NCBI RefSeq assembly: GCF_004745635.1
Contig: NZ_SRLB01000001.1
Span: 523,501-587,500, forward strand
Length of the DNA: 64,000 nt
Reading direction: 5' to 3'
DNA from: Methylobacterium nonmethylotrophicum
GTDB taxonomy: Bacteria > Pseudomonadota > Alphaproteobacteria > Rhizobiales > Beijerinckiaceae
Part shown: piece by piece, positions 1-7,815 of the stretch
Numbering within the stretch: the first letter of the stretch is position 1
Layout: the number at the start of each line of letters is the position of its first letter
The notes under the pieces: generated by a model
Database searches by the model: none
What the model was told of the DNA's origin: nothing
What the model saw: the letters and a program-made list of their open reading frames with translations, nothing else
Position numbers and translations under genes: made by a program

Positions 1-178
1 AGCGGTTGAAGCCCGTGAGGAGGGCGTCATCGCGGTCGCACCTCACGTAGACCGACTTCACCTTCGCGAGGCCGTCGATCACGCGCCGGCTGCCCTCGGG
101 CATGCCGGCGCTGACGCCCCGGAAGTAGTCGTCGTCATCCATCGCGGGGGCGATGACGGTTTCGGGTCGCGTGGTCAT
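1..178 (-). CDS. TnsC/TniB-like transposition ATPase, N-terminal fragment (cut by window edge)
   Basis: The first 59 codons of a leftward gene that continues past base 1. Its ATG (178-176) overlaps the tnsB stop codon as TGATG, so the two genes are probably translationally coupled. The visible peptide starts MTTRPETVIAPAMDD and continues with an amphipathic stretch (GSRRVIDGLAKVKSVYVRCDRDDALLTGF) resembling the helix that precedes the AAA+ domain in TniB of Tn5053 and related TnsC proteins. Walker motifs would lie outside the window and are not seen. TnsC/TniB proteins bind ATP, mark the target and activate the TnsB-type transposase. The assignment rests mostly on position after tnsA-tnsB; it could also be another AAA+ transposition helper. 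Confidence 0.55.
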   Translation of the reverse strand, partial: MTTRPETVIAPAMDDDDYFRGVSAGMPEGSRRVIDGLAKVKSVYVRCDRDDALLTGFNR

Positions 179-2391
179 CACCGTTCCTCGTCACGATAGC
201 GGTTGACGGACTTTCGGGTGGCCGGCTTGGCCGGGTCGGCGACGCGGCCGGAGCCGGGCTTCCTCGCGATGGACACGCCCAGCGTGTCGGGCTCGTCCGC
301 GGCGGACATCGGCGCCCCTTCCGGCTTGGCCCGGGGAGACGACGCCCTGTCGCCGGCCCGTTCCAACCGTTCGAGGAAGGCGAGGTGCTGGTCGTTCGTC
401 ATGACGTCGGACGGTGCGCCGGCGCGGATGCGGGCTTCCTCGGCCGCCCGCTTGATGAACTGCCGCGCCTCGTGCCTGACGCTGCGCCCGTCGGCGGCCT
501 CGTCGGCGGCGAACCGCTTGATCTCGTCGTTGTAGTGCTCAAGCCGCGTCAGCGGCACGCCGCGGAACTCGTCCGCCTTGAACGCCATGAAGTCGCCCTC
601 GGCGCCGATGGCGCGCCGGGCCTCCTCGGGCACCAGCACCAGGATGGTGCCCAGGTCGTTGGGGTTGATGACGCCGGTGAGATCGCGGCGCCCGACCAAG
701 CCGTACAGGAGCCCCATCTTCGGGTGCTTGTAGTCCACGTGCATGTACCTGACGCCCGGCGCCCGGATGCGCAGGTTCCGCTTGCGGATTCCGAACGCCG
801 CGTGCCTCTGCACCTCGTCGGGCGCGGTCAGGAGCTCGTTGGTCGACCGTTCCCAGACCGAGAGCGGGCTCATGTCGCCCAGGCCCGAATGGGGCCGCCG
901 GTGGTATTCGTCGACGATGTACCGGACGAGCAGGATCTCGACCTCGTGGGCCATGACGCTGGCCATTCCCTCGGCCTCGTAGTCGCCGCGCTTGACCACG
1001 TTGGCGAAGGCCTGCCCCGTGAACATCCGGCAGAACCCCTTCAGGCTCCGGAAGAACGACTCGATGTGCCCGCGCGAGGCGGGGTTGCCGCCGGGGTAGC
1101 GGTGGGTGATGCCGCAGCGCCGCACGGTGTCGCGGAAGTCGCCCTCGAAGGCAGGGCCGCCATCGGTCGCGATCTCGCGCGACTTCGCCGTCATCGGCCA
1201 TTCGGAGGTGGCCTTCGCGAGCCTGGCCCAGCCGGTCTTGTCGATGAACATCGAGTGGAGGGCACGCCGGGAGCCCATCGTGGAAGGCTTTCCCGGCGTG
1301 ACGTTCAGGGCGACGATGCAACGCGTGACGACGTCGATGCCGGCCGTCACGGTGCAGCGGACCTTGGGGTCGAGCTTCCTCGCTTGCTCGCGCTGCTTCG
1401 GCGTCAGCGTGTCGTAGACCTCCGCGTCGTTGAGGATGGCAAAGAGGTCCATCTCCCAGTCGTCCATCTCGACGCGGCCCATCCGCTCGATGACCTCAAG
1501 CCCGTTGAAGGTCCGCAATCCCTCTCCGACCGGTGTGTACTTACGCCCGGCGACGTCGGTCCCGAGCCGGCCCGCGTCGACGGTCACCGGCGGCAGCATG
1601 TTCACGCGACGGCGGACGGCCCGCTCGTTCACGGACAGTTGCGCGTCCTTCGGGAGCTCCCTGTTCAGCCTCCGAACGTCGGCATCGACATCCATGAAGA
1701 CGTCGTCCTTGGCGGGGCAGCCGCGGCTCGCGTACTCGTCGACACGCTGCTGGATGATATTGAGGACCCGGCCGTCGAGCTGCTTGCGGTTCCCGCAGCG
1801 GCCGTAGCCCGGCTTGAAGGCGCTCGACCTGAACCCCGCGTCCTCGAACTCGGAAATCCACTCCCTGAGCGTCGTCGGGCCCGGATAGTCGTAGGTCTTG
1901 CGCTGGATCCCGACGATGTCGCGTCCGAGCGGACGCGGCATGTCGTACCTGTCGATGTACCACTGGTGGACGGCCTCGCGCTCGGCCTCGATGAAGCCTG
2001 CGAGACCCTTGGGGGTGAGGGCGGGCTTCCGGTCGCGGCCGTCGAGCCCGGCGCGCGCCCGGTTCCAGCGCGTGCACCATTCGACCTTCCAGGCGATGGC
2101 CCGCAACTCGGCGTCGGTCAGGTCGTGCAGGAGCAGGTCGTCGTCGCGGAGGGCGAGGTCCCTCCCGGCCGCCGAGAAGTAGTTCTCGTCGACGGCGATG
2201 ACCTTGGCGTCCCGAAGCTCCTGCTGGCGCTTGTCGGTGAGGTGCCACGCGTCGTCGTCGTCGACGAGCATCTCGCCGTCGACGACGTGCATCAGCACCC
2301 ACGCCTGTTCGAGGCGCTCGGCTGGCCTGTAGCACTCGCCGTTCCGCCGGACGCGGTCGTTGAGCGTGAGGTAAAGTCGCTTGTTCGGCAT
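178..2391 (-). CDS. tnsB: TnsB/MuA-type DDE transposase
   Basis: A 737-residue transposase with an rve (retroviral integrase-like) core and Mu-transposase-like C-terminal part. It would join transposon 3' ends to target DNA. Counting from the chosen start, the catalytic triad reads as D315 (in WEMD), D410 (in TDGG) and E444 (in SRGHIE). The D-to-E interval is 34 residues, close to the usual D,35,E. An N-terminal DNA-binding region of about 300 residues precedes the core; a charged tail with a KPGSGRVADPAKP segment ends the protein and may contact TnsC as in Tn7. I chose the ATG at 2391 because AAGGAGAGG lies seven bases upstream; an in-frame ATG at 2439 lacks this. The stop overlaps the start of the next gene. 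AGG arginine codons occur, unlike in core genes. Confidence 0.85.
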   Translation of the reverse strand: MPNKRLYLTLNDRVRRNGECYRPAERLEQAWVLMHVVDGEMLVDDDDAWHLTDKRQQELRDAKVIAVDENYFSAAGRDLALRDDDLLLHDLTDAELRAIAWKVEWCTRWNRARAGLDGRDRKPALTPKGLAGFIEAEREAVHQWYIDRYDMPRPLGRDIVGIQRKTYDYPGPTTLREWISEFEDAGFRSSAFKPGYGRCGNRKQLDGRVLNIIQQRVDEYASRGCPAKDDVFMDVDADVRRLNRELPKDAQLSVNERAVRRRVNMLPPVTVDAGRLGTDVAGRKYTPVGEGLRTFNGLEVIERMGRVEMDDWEMDLFAILNDAEVYDTLTPKQREQARKLDPKVRCTVTAGIDVVTRCIVALNVTPGKPSTMGSRRALHSMFIDKTGWARLAKATSEWPMTAKSREIATDGGPAFEGDFRDTVRRCGITHRYPGGNPASRGHIESFFRSLKGFCRMFTGQAFANVVKRGDYEAEGMASVMAHEVEILLVRYIVDEYHRRPHSGLGDMSPLSVWERSTNELLTAPDEVQRHAAFGIRKRNLRIRAPGVRYMHVDYKHPKMGLLYGLVGRRDLTGVINPNDLGTILVLVPEEARRAIGAEGDFMAFKADEFRGVPLTRLEHYNDEIKRFAADEAADGRSVRHEARQFIKRAAEEARIRAGAPSDVMTNDQHLAFLERLERAGDRASSPRAKPEGAPMSAADEPDTLGVSIARKPGSGRVADPAKPATRKSVNRYRDEER

Positions 2392-2465
2392 GTATCGACC
2401 TCTCCTTCCCGGATGCCGGGAGGTGTCCTCGAAGGACATCTTCCCGGCGGGAGCTGCAGGGCTTG

Positions 2466-3074
2466 TTAAGCGGCGTGGTTAGTGCCGATTAGGCTCGACC
2501 CGTTGGTTAAGGGCGTGTCCATGTGGAGGCGCTCGCCCGGCGGGTTCCGGAGATGCCCGGCCGGGATGAGGGCGAAGGCCGCCCGCATCCCCCTGACGCC
2601 GTACCCCGACGCCTTGCCGAGGCCGGCGGCGGTGACGGTCCCGGGCAAGCCCGGGAGGATCGCGCGGACCGCCTCCCAAGCCTCGCGGTCCTGCTCGGCG
2701 CCGCAGCGCGCGATCAGGCCGGCGTTCTGGACCGACGCCGGGTCGAGACCTTCGAAGGTCACCAGCCTGTAGTCATCGGCGAACCCGGTGGTGTCCTGCT
2801 CGCAGATGAGCCGCAGCTTGCCCGCGGTGTCGTCCTTGAGCGCCGCTTCCGCATTGCTCTTGACCGCGTAAGCCTTGCGGTGGCCGCAGCGGTGCTCGAC
2901 GACGACATCCATGAAGTAGACGTGCAGGATACCGTTGCGCCGGTAGCTGACCTTCACCTGCTCGTGGATCGCCCGGACCGTCGAGAACGAGGCGAGGACC
3001 GTGATGACGGTGCGCTCGGACTCGCTGTCGAAGCCGTGCGTCCGGCGCCGGACCGGATCGGGCAGGTTACCCAC
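2466..3074 (-). CDS. tnsA: TnsA-like endonuclease
   Basis: A 202-residue protein matching TnsA in order and layout. In Tn7, TnsA cuts the 5' strands at transposon ends, which together with TnsB gives cut-and-paste movement. The restriction-endonuclease-like half shows acidic residues at E18/E20 (SESE), D56 in YFMDVVV, and YAVKS with K72. In Tn7 TnsA the residue two before the catalytic lysine is Gln; here it is Ala, so the metal site may be altered. Residues from about 95 on resemble the winged-helix half that binds TnsC. The start is a GTG; no strong ribosome site is visible. Length is shorter than Tn7 TnsA (273 aa). tnsB begins 74 bases downstream. Confidence 0.65.
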   Translation of the reverse strand: MGNLPDPVRRRTHGFDSESERTVITVLASFSTVRAIHEQVKVSYRRNGILHVYFMDVVVEHRCGHRKAYAVKSNAEAALKDDTAGKLRLICEQDTTGFADDYRLVTFEGLDPASVQNAGLIARCGAEQDREAWEAVRAILPGLPGTVTAAGLGKASGYGVRGMRAAFALIPAGHLRNPPGERLHMDTPLTNGSSLIGTNHAA

Positions 3075-3628
3075 CGAGGCACCCCGCTTGCGCGAGCGGG
3101 GCTTCCTGGCGGGGTCCGTCCAGGGATAGTCGATGCCGACGAGATCGGGAGCCGCTTGCGCGGCCGTTCCCGTGTCCCCCTTTGGCCGGGACTAGCCTGT
3201 CACCCTTTGGAGGCGACGAGGGCGGGTGCCGAGAACAGGGTCGGACGGCCGGCGCAGAGGTCGGCGAGGAGGGATTGGCGATTGAACATCGGGGAAGCCT
3301 CCCGGGAAAAGGGCGAGACACGACGCCCCGGGATGGGGCGCGCCTTCGGGTTTTCGCGAAGGGTCGGGCGCCTGGTTACGGCGCTCCGGGTCAGGTCCGT
3401 ATTCGGGAGTTCCCCGCCACGCGGGCACCGACGGACCGGGGAAGCTTGGCGGTTATGCTGTGCATGGGAAGCCTCCTCCGGTTAGGGCCAGGTTCTGGCC
3501 GGTGGGTCGATTGGCGGCGGTGATGGATCCTGTCACCGCCCAGGCTGACGAGAAGTTAACAAAAACCCTGGCCCCAATCCGTCGCCGGAAAGCCTGTGGA
3601 CAACGTGGCCGAGGCTTCGAATGCCCCG
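3075..3628. other. Intergenic region between tnsA and the FtsH-like operon
   Basis: About 550 bases with no convincing gene. It contains the repeats at 3173-3210 and a hairpin at 3516-3540 (arms ggcggtga and tcaccgcc, nine-base loop). Downstream of the hairpin is a short A-rich stretch (gttaacaaaaacc, 3555-3567). The transposon end is probably here. Short open frames in this stretch look like chance products of high GC. Confidence 0.4.
3173..3210 (+). repeat. Paired 13-bp direct repeats, candidate TnsB-binding sites
   Basis: TGTCCCCCTTTGG at 3173-3185 and TGTCACCCTTTGG at 3198-3210 differ at one base and are 25 bp apart. A looser inverted copy (gtgtctcgcccttttcc on the minus strand) lies near 3304-3320. 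Tn7-like ends carry several ~22-bp TnsB sites, and these repeats are just outside tnsA where an end is expected. Function is inferred. Confidence 0.35.
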
Positions 3629-3835
3629 TCACGGGCGACGAGGCCCCGGGAAGGTCACGACGTTGGCGTCCGCCCGACGGGCCAGTCGGCGTTCCTCGAC
3701 GAGTTCCAGGCCGGTCTCGACCTCGACGGAGACTGCTCCGAGCAGGTCGCTCATGTCGTCGGGCGGCAGGAGGCGCGAGAGGCGGACGAGGTTCATGACG
3801 ACCTCCGCGATGCGGGCGTCGACATCATCACGCAT
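3629..3835 (-). CDS. Small hypothetical protein (68 aa)
   Basis: Starts at ATG 3835, inside the end of the FtsH-like gene (overlap ATGCGTGA), which argues for coupled translation. The 68-residue product is acidic and helical (MRDDVDARIAEVVMNLVRL...) and ends VTFPGPRRP. No family is recognised. Its coupling to the protease suggests a partner, adaptor or substrate; this is inference only. Confidence 0.55.
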   Translation of the reverse strand: MRDDVDARIAEVVMNLVRLSRLLPPDDMSDLLGAVSVEVETGLELVEERRLARRADANVVTFPGPRRP

Positions 3836-5861
3836 GGGAGCCTCCCTCGCCAACCGTCGCCCCGTCGGGAGGCGTGACCGGGGTATCCGCGATGATGGCG
3901 CGGACCTCGTCCCCGCCGAGGACGCGGCGCTCGACGAGGCAGTCGGCGACGCGCTCGATCCGGTCCATGTTCTCCCTGACCAGACGAAGGGCCTTGGCAT
4001 AGACGCGGTCGAGATCGTGCCGGACCTCGTCGAGGAACGCGCCGTCGGTCCGGAGGAGCGCCTGCACCTCCGAATGGTCGCCACGGTACAGGAGGGAACC
4101 CGACAGGCCCCAGGAGGCCACCTTCGAGGCGAGCAATCCGGTCGCGACCGCGAGGTCGCTCTCCCGCCCGCCGCCGGCGCCGGACGTCGGTTCGCCCCAG
4201 ACCTCGTCGGCCGCCCTGCCGGCGAGTTGGGTCACCGCGAGGGCGTCGACCTGCGCGGCCGTCATCATGGTGGGATTGCGCAGGCGCAAGCTCGTCCTGC
4301 CGGCGAAGGCGCCGCGCTCGACGATGGTGACCACGTCGAGCGTCAAGGAGCCGGTGACTTCGCCGATGACGGAATGCCCGGCTTCGTGGCGGGCGATGGC
4401 CCTGACGGTCTCGGGCGGGCGTGTCTCGGGCGGGCACACCTGGCGGACGAGGTCGTCCATCGCGACCGGGCGACCGGCAGCCTGGGCCGCGGCCCGGGCG
4501 CTTCGGGCCCATCTGGCGACATCGGCACCGGTGGCGCCGATGCCGAGAATGCCGAGCGGCGTCAGGTCGGCACCGGTCGGCGCATCGTCCCCGAGATGCT
4601 GGCCGATGATGCCGACGATGGCCTCCGCATCCGGCAGCCCGATCCTGAGGACGCGGTTGAGACGGCCCGGACGCACCAGCGCCGGGTCGAGCCTGTCCGG
4701 GTGGTTCGTCGCCGCGACCAAGATCAGGTTGACGCTGGACGACGCCGCGGACTCGATTTCCTGCAACAGACAGCCGACAATGGGGCTGAAAAAATCCCTA
4801 TTCCGGCTGTCCAAATTCTCACGTGACGGGACGCCGTCGATCTCGTCGATGAACAACACGGCAGGTCCGTTGGCCGATGCCTCCTGGAACGTCGTCGTGA
4901 TAGCCCGGATAACGTCGCCAAGGTATCCGGAATTACTTCCGAGCCATGCCGACGCACTGGCAATATGCAACGGAAGCTTCAGGCTCTTGGCCAAACTGAC
5001 GGCATAGCTGCTCTTGCCGGTCCCGGGCGGGCCCGCCAGCACGACCGCGCGGTCGCCCTTGACGGCCTCGGACCAGGGAATGCCCTTCGCGCGCCAGTCC
5101 TCGACCGCGGCCGCGAGGGCGAGGCCCCATTCCCTCGCCTCGCCGTAACCGTGCGTCCGTTCCAGGGGCGGGGCGTCGTTCGTCGCGACGACGGCCCGCC
5201 TGGCATCCGCGATGGCTCGGAGCCGCCTCGCGCAGGCACCGGGCGTCGAGTTGCGGCGGATCGCCGAGCAGATGTCCAGGAAGGTCAGGCCGGCCAGCGG
5301 TGGCAACTTCCGAGCTCGGCGGCCGGTGACCAGCGCCACGACCGTCTGGACCGCGGCGGAACTGGGGGCGCCCAGGCTCAGGCGGATGTCGGCGGAGCCT
5401 GTCAGGGTCGAGGGCAGGTAGCGTGCGGGAGCTTGCGAGATCCCCGCGATGTTGGCGCCGTTGCCGAGCAGGTTGACGACCTTCTCGGCCCCGTTGTCGG
5501 GTCGATCTTGCGTCCTGCTGCTTCCGGAGCGCTGCAGGACGTCCGAGAAGACACCGGCGGTACGGACAGCCTCGGCGACCGGCGCGATCATGTCGGTATG
5601 GGCGACCTCGACGACCAAGGCGATGCCGTTGCGTGAGCGGATGGCGGCCCGGTCGCGCACCGCCAGCGCCTCCATCAGCATCGCGGCGGCGAGCAGCCGC
5701 GGGACCGGGTTCGTATCGAGGAAGGCAGCGTGCTCCTCCTCGGGCGATGCCGGGGATGCCGGCTCGACTTCGATGTCGGGGCAGCCCTCTTCCTCGGTCC
5801 GGCCGGCGACACGCAGGGCAAGTTCGAGGAGCGTGGGGGCGGAAGTGGCGTTATGGTTCAC
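3828..5861 (-). CDS. Soluble FtsH-like AAA+ ATPase/M41 zinc protease
   Basis: A 677-residue protein combining an AAA+ unfoldase with an M41 metallopeptidase. Visible are Walker A GPPGTGKS at 277-284, Walker B LFIDE at 336-340, an arginine-finger region RPGR at 397-400, the zinc-binding HEAGH at 492-496 and a probable third ligand D569 in RESD. True FtsH is anchored by two N-terminal membrane helices; here the first 230 residues are charged or Ala-rich with no membrane segment, so it should act in the cytosol on a different substrate set. It starts at GTG with GGAGG six to seven bases upstream. It sits in a leftward operon with small unknown proteins, next to transposon and defence-like genes. 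A defence or element-maintenance role is possible but not shown. Confidence 0.8.
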   Translation of the reverse strand: MNHNATSAPTLLELALRVAGRTEEEGCPDIEVEPASPASPEEEHAAFLDTNPVPRLLAAAMLMEALAVRDRAAIRSRNGIALVVEVAHTDMIAPVAEAVRTAGVFSDVLQRSGSSRTQDRPDNGAEKVVNLLGNGANIAGISQAPARYLPSTLTGSADIRLSLGAPSSAAVQTVVALVTGRRARKLPPLAGLTFLDICSAIRRNSTPGACARRLRAIADARRAVVATNDAPPLERTHGYGEAREWGLALAAAVEDWRAKGIPWSEAVKGDRAVVLAGPPGTGKSSYAVSLAKSLKLPLHIASASAWLGSNSGYLGDVIRAITTTFQEASANGPAVLFIDEIDGVPSRENLDSRNRDFFSPIVGCLLQEIESAASSSVNLILVAATNHPDRLDPALVRPGRLNRVLRIGLPDAEAIVGIIGQHLGDDAPTGADLTPLGILGIGATGADVARWARSARAAAQAAGRPVAMDDLVRQVCPPETRPPETVRAIARHEAGHSVIGEVTGSLTLDVVTIVERGAFAGRTSLRLRNPTMMTAAQVDALAVTQLAGRAADEVWGEPTSGAGGGRESDLAVATGLLASKVASWGLSGSLLYRGDHSEVQALLRTDGAFLDEVRHDLDRVYAKALRLVRENMDRIERVADCLVERRVLGGDEVRAIIADTPVTPPDGATVGEGGSHA

Positions 5862-5907
5862 GGCGGGCCTCCGTCATCGGGCCGCCGCGCGCGTCCGTGC
5901 GCGCCGG

Positions 5908-6009
5908 TCAGGCCCGTGGGGGTGTCCTGGATCGGATGAAGGGGCGGATGGCCGGGCAGACCTGAAGGCAGCCGGCGCGGCGCGATATCCGTTTCATGCT
6001 TTCGGTCAT
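5908..6009 (-). CDS. Possible 33-aa peptide
   Basis: ATG at 6009 has GAGGAG about seven bases upstream and opens a basic 33-codon frame (MTESMKRISRRAGCLQVC... ending RTPPRA). It lies between the 110-aa gene and the FtsH-like gene, 46 bases before the latter's GTG. It may be a true small protein or a translated leader; codon evidence is too short to decide. Confidence 0.35.
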   Translation of the reverse strand: MTESMKRISRRAGCLQVCPAIRPFIRSRTPPRA

Positions 6010-6040
6010 GCCATGCTCCTCGGGCAACGTGCGGGTCGGG

Positions 6041-6373
6041 TCAGTCCCGCTCGCCAGGGTCCCAAGTGTCCAAGTCGACCTGCCGTGGCGCGGTGACCCG
6101 AATGTCATGCGGGGACGGCTTCGAGCGCTCCCGGATGCGCCGCGCCTGCCGCTCGGACTCCTCCAGCGCGGCCTTTCCCAAGGAGACGAGTACCGCCCGG
6201 GCGATGCGGGTGAAGGCGACCTCGTCAAAAGTCGTCTGGCAGCCGCACAGGCGCTTGAAGATTTCACCTACGTAACGGGCGGGGTCTTGGGTCTCGGGCG
6301 GAGGAGCGGCGAGCAACGGGGAAAGCGCGCGGCGGGCGTCGGCGCGGGCATGCTCGGTGATGACGTCGGTCAT
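6041..6373 (-). CDS. Hypothetical protein (110 aa)
   Basis: ATG at 6373 with GAGAGG close upstream. The product is helical and charged, beginning MTDVITEHARADARR and ending DTWDPGERD, with a single Cys-x-Cys (LCGCQ). No family is recognised. It is the first gene of the short leftward operon containing the FtsH-like protease. Confidence 0.6.
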   Translation of the reverse strand: MTDVITEHARADARRALSPLLAAPPPETQDPARYVGEIFKRLCGCQTTFDEVAFTRIARAVLVSLGKAALEESERQARRIRERSKPSPHDIRVTAPRQVDLDTWDPGERD

Positions 6374-6644
6374 GCAGCCTCTCTCGGGGCCGCCGGACGT
6401 CCGTGCCGGTCAGGCTCCCTGCAGGGCGTGGAGGGAAAGCGGGGTCCGGCGGGTAGCCGGCGGCGCTGTCCGTATGAGGCGCAGGGGATGGGACAAGACG
6501 GTCTCTCTGTGGGACGGCTGGCCGCCCAGGGTTGGAACAAACTGGCAACCAACGACGCGGGCGTCAAGCTGCCAATCGGTCCTCAGCAATCCACGCGCCT
6601 GGCCGGGATGCGTCCGTGCAGGACCCGGGCTCCCGCGGAAGCGG

Positions 6645-7199
6645 TCATGGCGTCCCCGACGCGTCCCGGGCGTTCCCGGCCAGGCGGGCGCGGATCACGT
6701 CGATGGTGACGGGCCGGAAGTCGAAGCAGTCAACGCCGACGTCGGTGCTGGCGGCGGTGCCCGGCAGGGTGCCGTGCGAGTGCCCGAAGAAATGCAGGTC
6801 GCCGCGGTACATGCGGGGCCATACACGATGGGCGTAATGGCTCAGCCAGATCCCCTGGGGGAGCCCGTCCGGACCGGGTACGACCACCCTGGCGACGTCC
6901 ACGATGCCGTCCCACGGCAGGCGCACCGAGATGCGGTCATGGTTCCCGCGTACGAGGAAGCGCTTGCGTCCCCGGAGACGGGCGAAGACGGAGCGGGCGT
7001 AGTCCTCGCTGCAGCGGTAACAGAAGTCGCCGAGGTGCCAAACGGTGTCCTCGGGGCGCACGGCCGCGTTCCAGTTCGCGATCAGCGCCTCGTCGTGTTC
7101 CTCGATGGAGGCGAACGGGCGGCGGACGGACATCCGCTCGTCGAGCAGGGCCTTGTGCCCGAAATGATGGTCGCTCGACCAAAGGATTCTGTGTGGCAC
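6645..7199 (-). CDS. Calcineurin-like metallophosphoesterase
   Basis: A 184-residue protein with all metallophosphoesterase blocks in order: SSDHHFGH near the N-terminus, HLGDF, RGNHD, LSHYAHR and GHSHG. Enzymes of this compact type hydrolyse phosphate esters or nucleotides with two metal ions; the substrate cannot be read from sequence. The start is GTG with GAGG just upstream. It is leftward, separated by about 270 bases from the FtsH-like operon, and its upstream region holds a decayed copy of the island palindrome (7408-7433), so it may share control with the KfrA-like gene. It could take part in nucleotide signalling linked to defence; that is inference. Confidence 0.85.
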   Translation of the reverse strand: MPHRILWSSDHHFGHKALLDERMSVRRPFASIEEHDEALIANWNAAVRPEDTVWHLGDFCYRCSEDYARSVFARLRGRKRFLVRGNHDRISVRLPWDGIVDVARVVVPGPDGLPQGIWLSHYAHRVWPRMYRGDLHFFGHSHGTLPGTAASTDVGVDCFDFRPVTIDVIRARLAGNARDASGTP

Positions 7200-7815
7200 C
7201 GGAGCCTCGCGGTATGCGGAGGCTCGGCACGCGGCGGCTCTCCGGGGGTCAGTCCGTGGGGTGCTCGCTCGCGGGTTTCATGGCGGTGTCTCCTGATGGG
7301 CCCCGACCGTGTCGCGGCCGCCGTGCGGGCGCAAGCCCGGAGCGCCGGGATCCACAGGGCCGTCCCGCCACGCCGGACCAGGGTCCGAAACGCGACCGGG
7401 AGATAGGGTAGCGGGTAGCGCCGCCCGGTACCGCCGGCACGACGGATGAGCGCTCCGGGGTTCAAACGATGTCCAGGCCGCCATGGTCGGGATGACCGGT
7501 CTGAAGGCGGACGAGACGCAGGAAGCGCCAGGCGCGCATCGCCCACGGATAGGCGGTCACGGTGGGGTGCCGAAAGTGAACCGGCTGCGAGGCGGTTTCG
7601 GAGCCAGGCCGGGGTCGGCATGGCATGGCCCGCATGAGGTCGCTCGGGCCGATACGGGGATGATCGGGTCCGGGGCACCTGATCCAGGCCTCGCTATGCC
7701 AAATGCGGCAGGACGCTTAAGCCAATTGGCTTTCCGTGGCGTATGGCATGCTCTTAATGCGGTCGGCGGCGTCGGACCGCATGCTCCTGTCTCCTATCCG
7801 ATGGAGAGACCGACC
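7200..7815. other. Divergent intergenic region with inverted repeats
   Basis: About 615 bases between the leftward phosphoesterase and the rightward 478-aa gene. It contains the palindrome-like element at 7408-7433, a perfect 14-bp palindrome AAGCCAATTGGCTT at 7719-7732, and an 8-bp inverted repeat ATGCGGTC/GACCGCAT at 7757-7764 and 7775-7782. The last two lie within 100 bases of the downstream start and are candidate operators. No gene is evident. Confidence 0.4.
7408..7433. promoter_or_regulatory. Half-decayed copy of the island palindrome (candidate KfrA-like operator)
   Basis: The 17 bases agggtagcgggtagcgc at 7406-7422 are identical to 15043-15059, where they form the left side of a perfect 26-bp palindrome. 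Here the right half reads cgcccggtacc instead of tacccgctacc. It lies between divergent genes, as an operator would. See 15045-15070. Confidence 0.45.

Larger units (their letters stand above)
1..3210 (-). mobile_element. Tn7-like transposon, tnsA-tnsB-tnsC edge (partial)
   Basis: Three leftward genes in the order TnsA-type endonuclease, TnsB-type DDE transposase, TnsC/TniB-type ATPase are the diagnostic core of Tn7-like elements. In Tn7, tnsA lies next to the right end and is transcribed inward. By that rule the end of this element lies just to the right of tnsA, within about 3075-3628, and the rest runs off the left edge. Repeats at 3173-3210 are candidate TnsB sites, and the right limit given here is set by them. 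The exact terminal TGT/ACA and the 5-bp target duplication were not identified. Confidence 0.55.

Noticed and set aside
385..2469. Long rightward frame opposite tnsB
   Set aside because: It is antisense to a gene with an intact DDE triad and shows only high-GC low-complexity residues; many similar frames lie opposite hppA, pAgo, lon and others.
3595..3606. tgtggacaac as a Tn7-type terminal sequence
   Set aside because: It has the wrong orientation for an element lying to the left, and no repeats follow it to the right.
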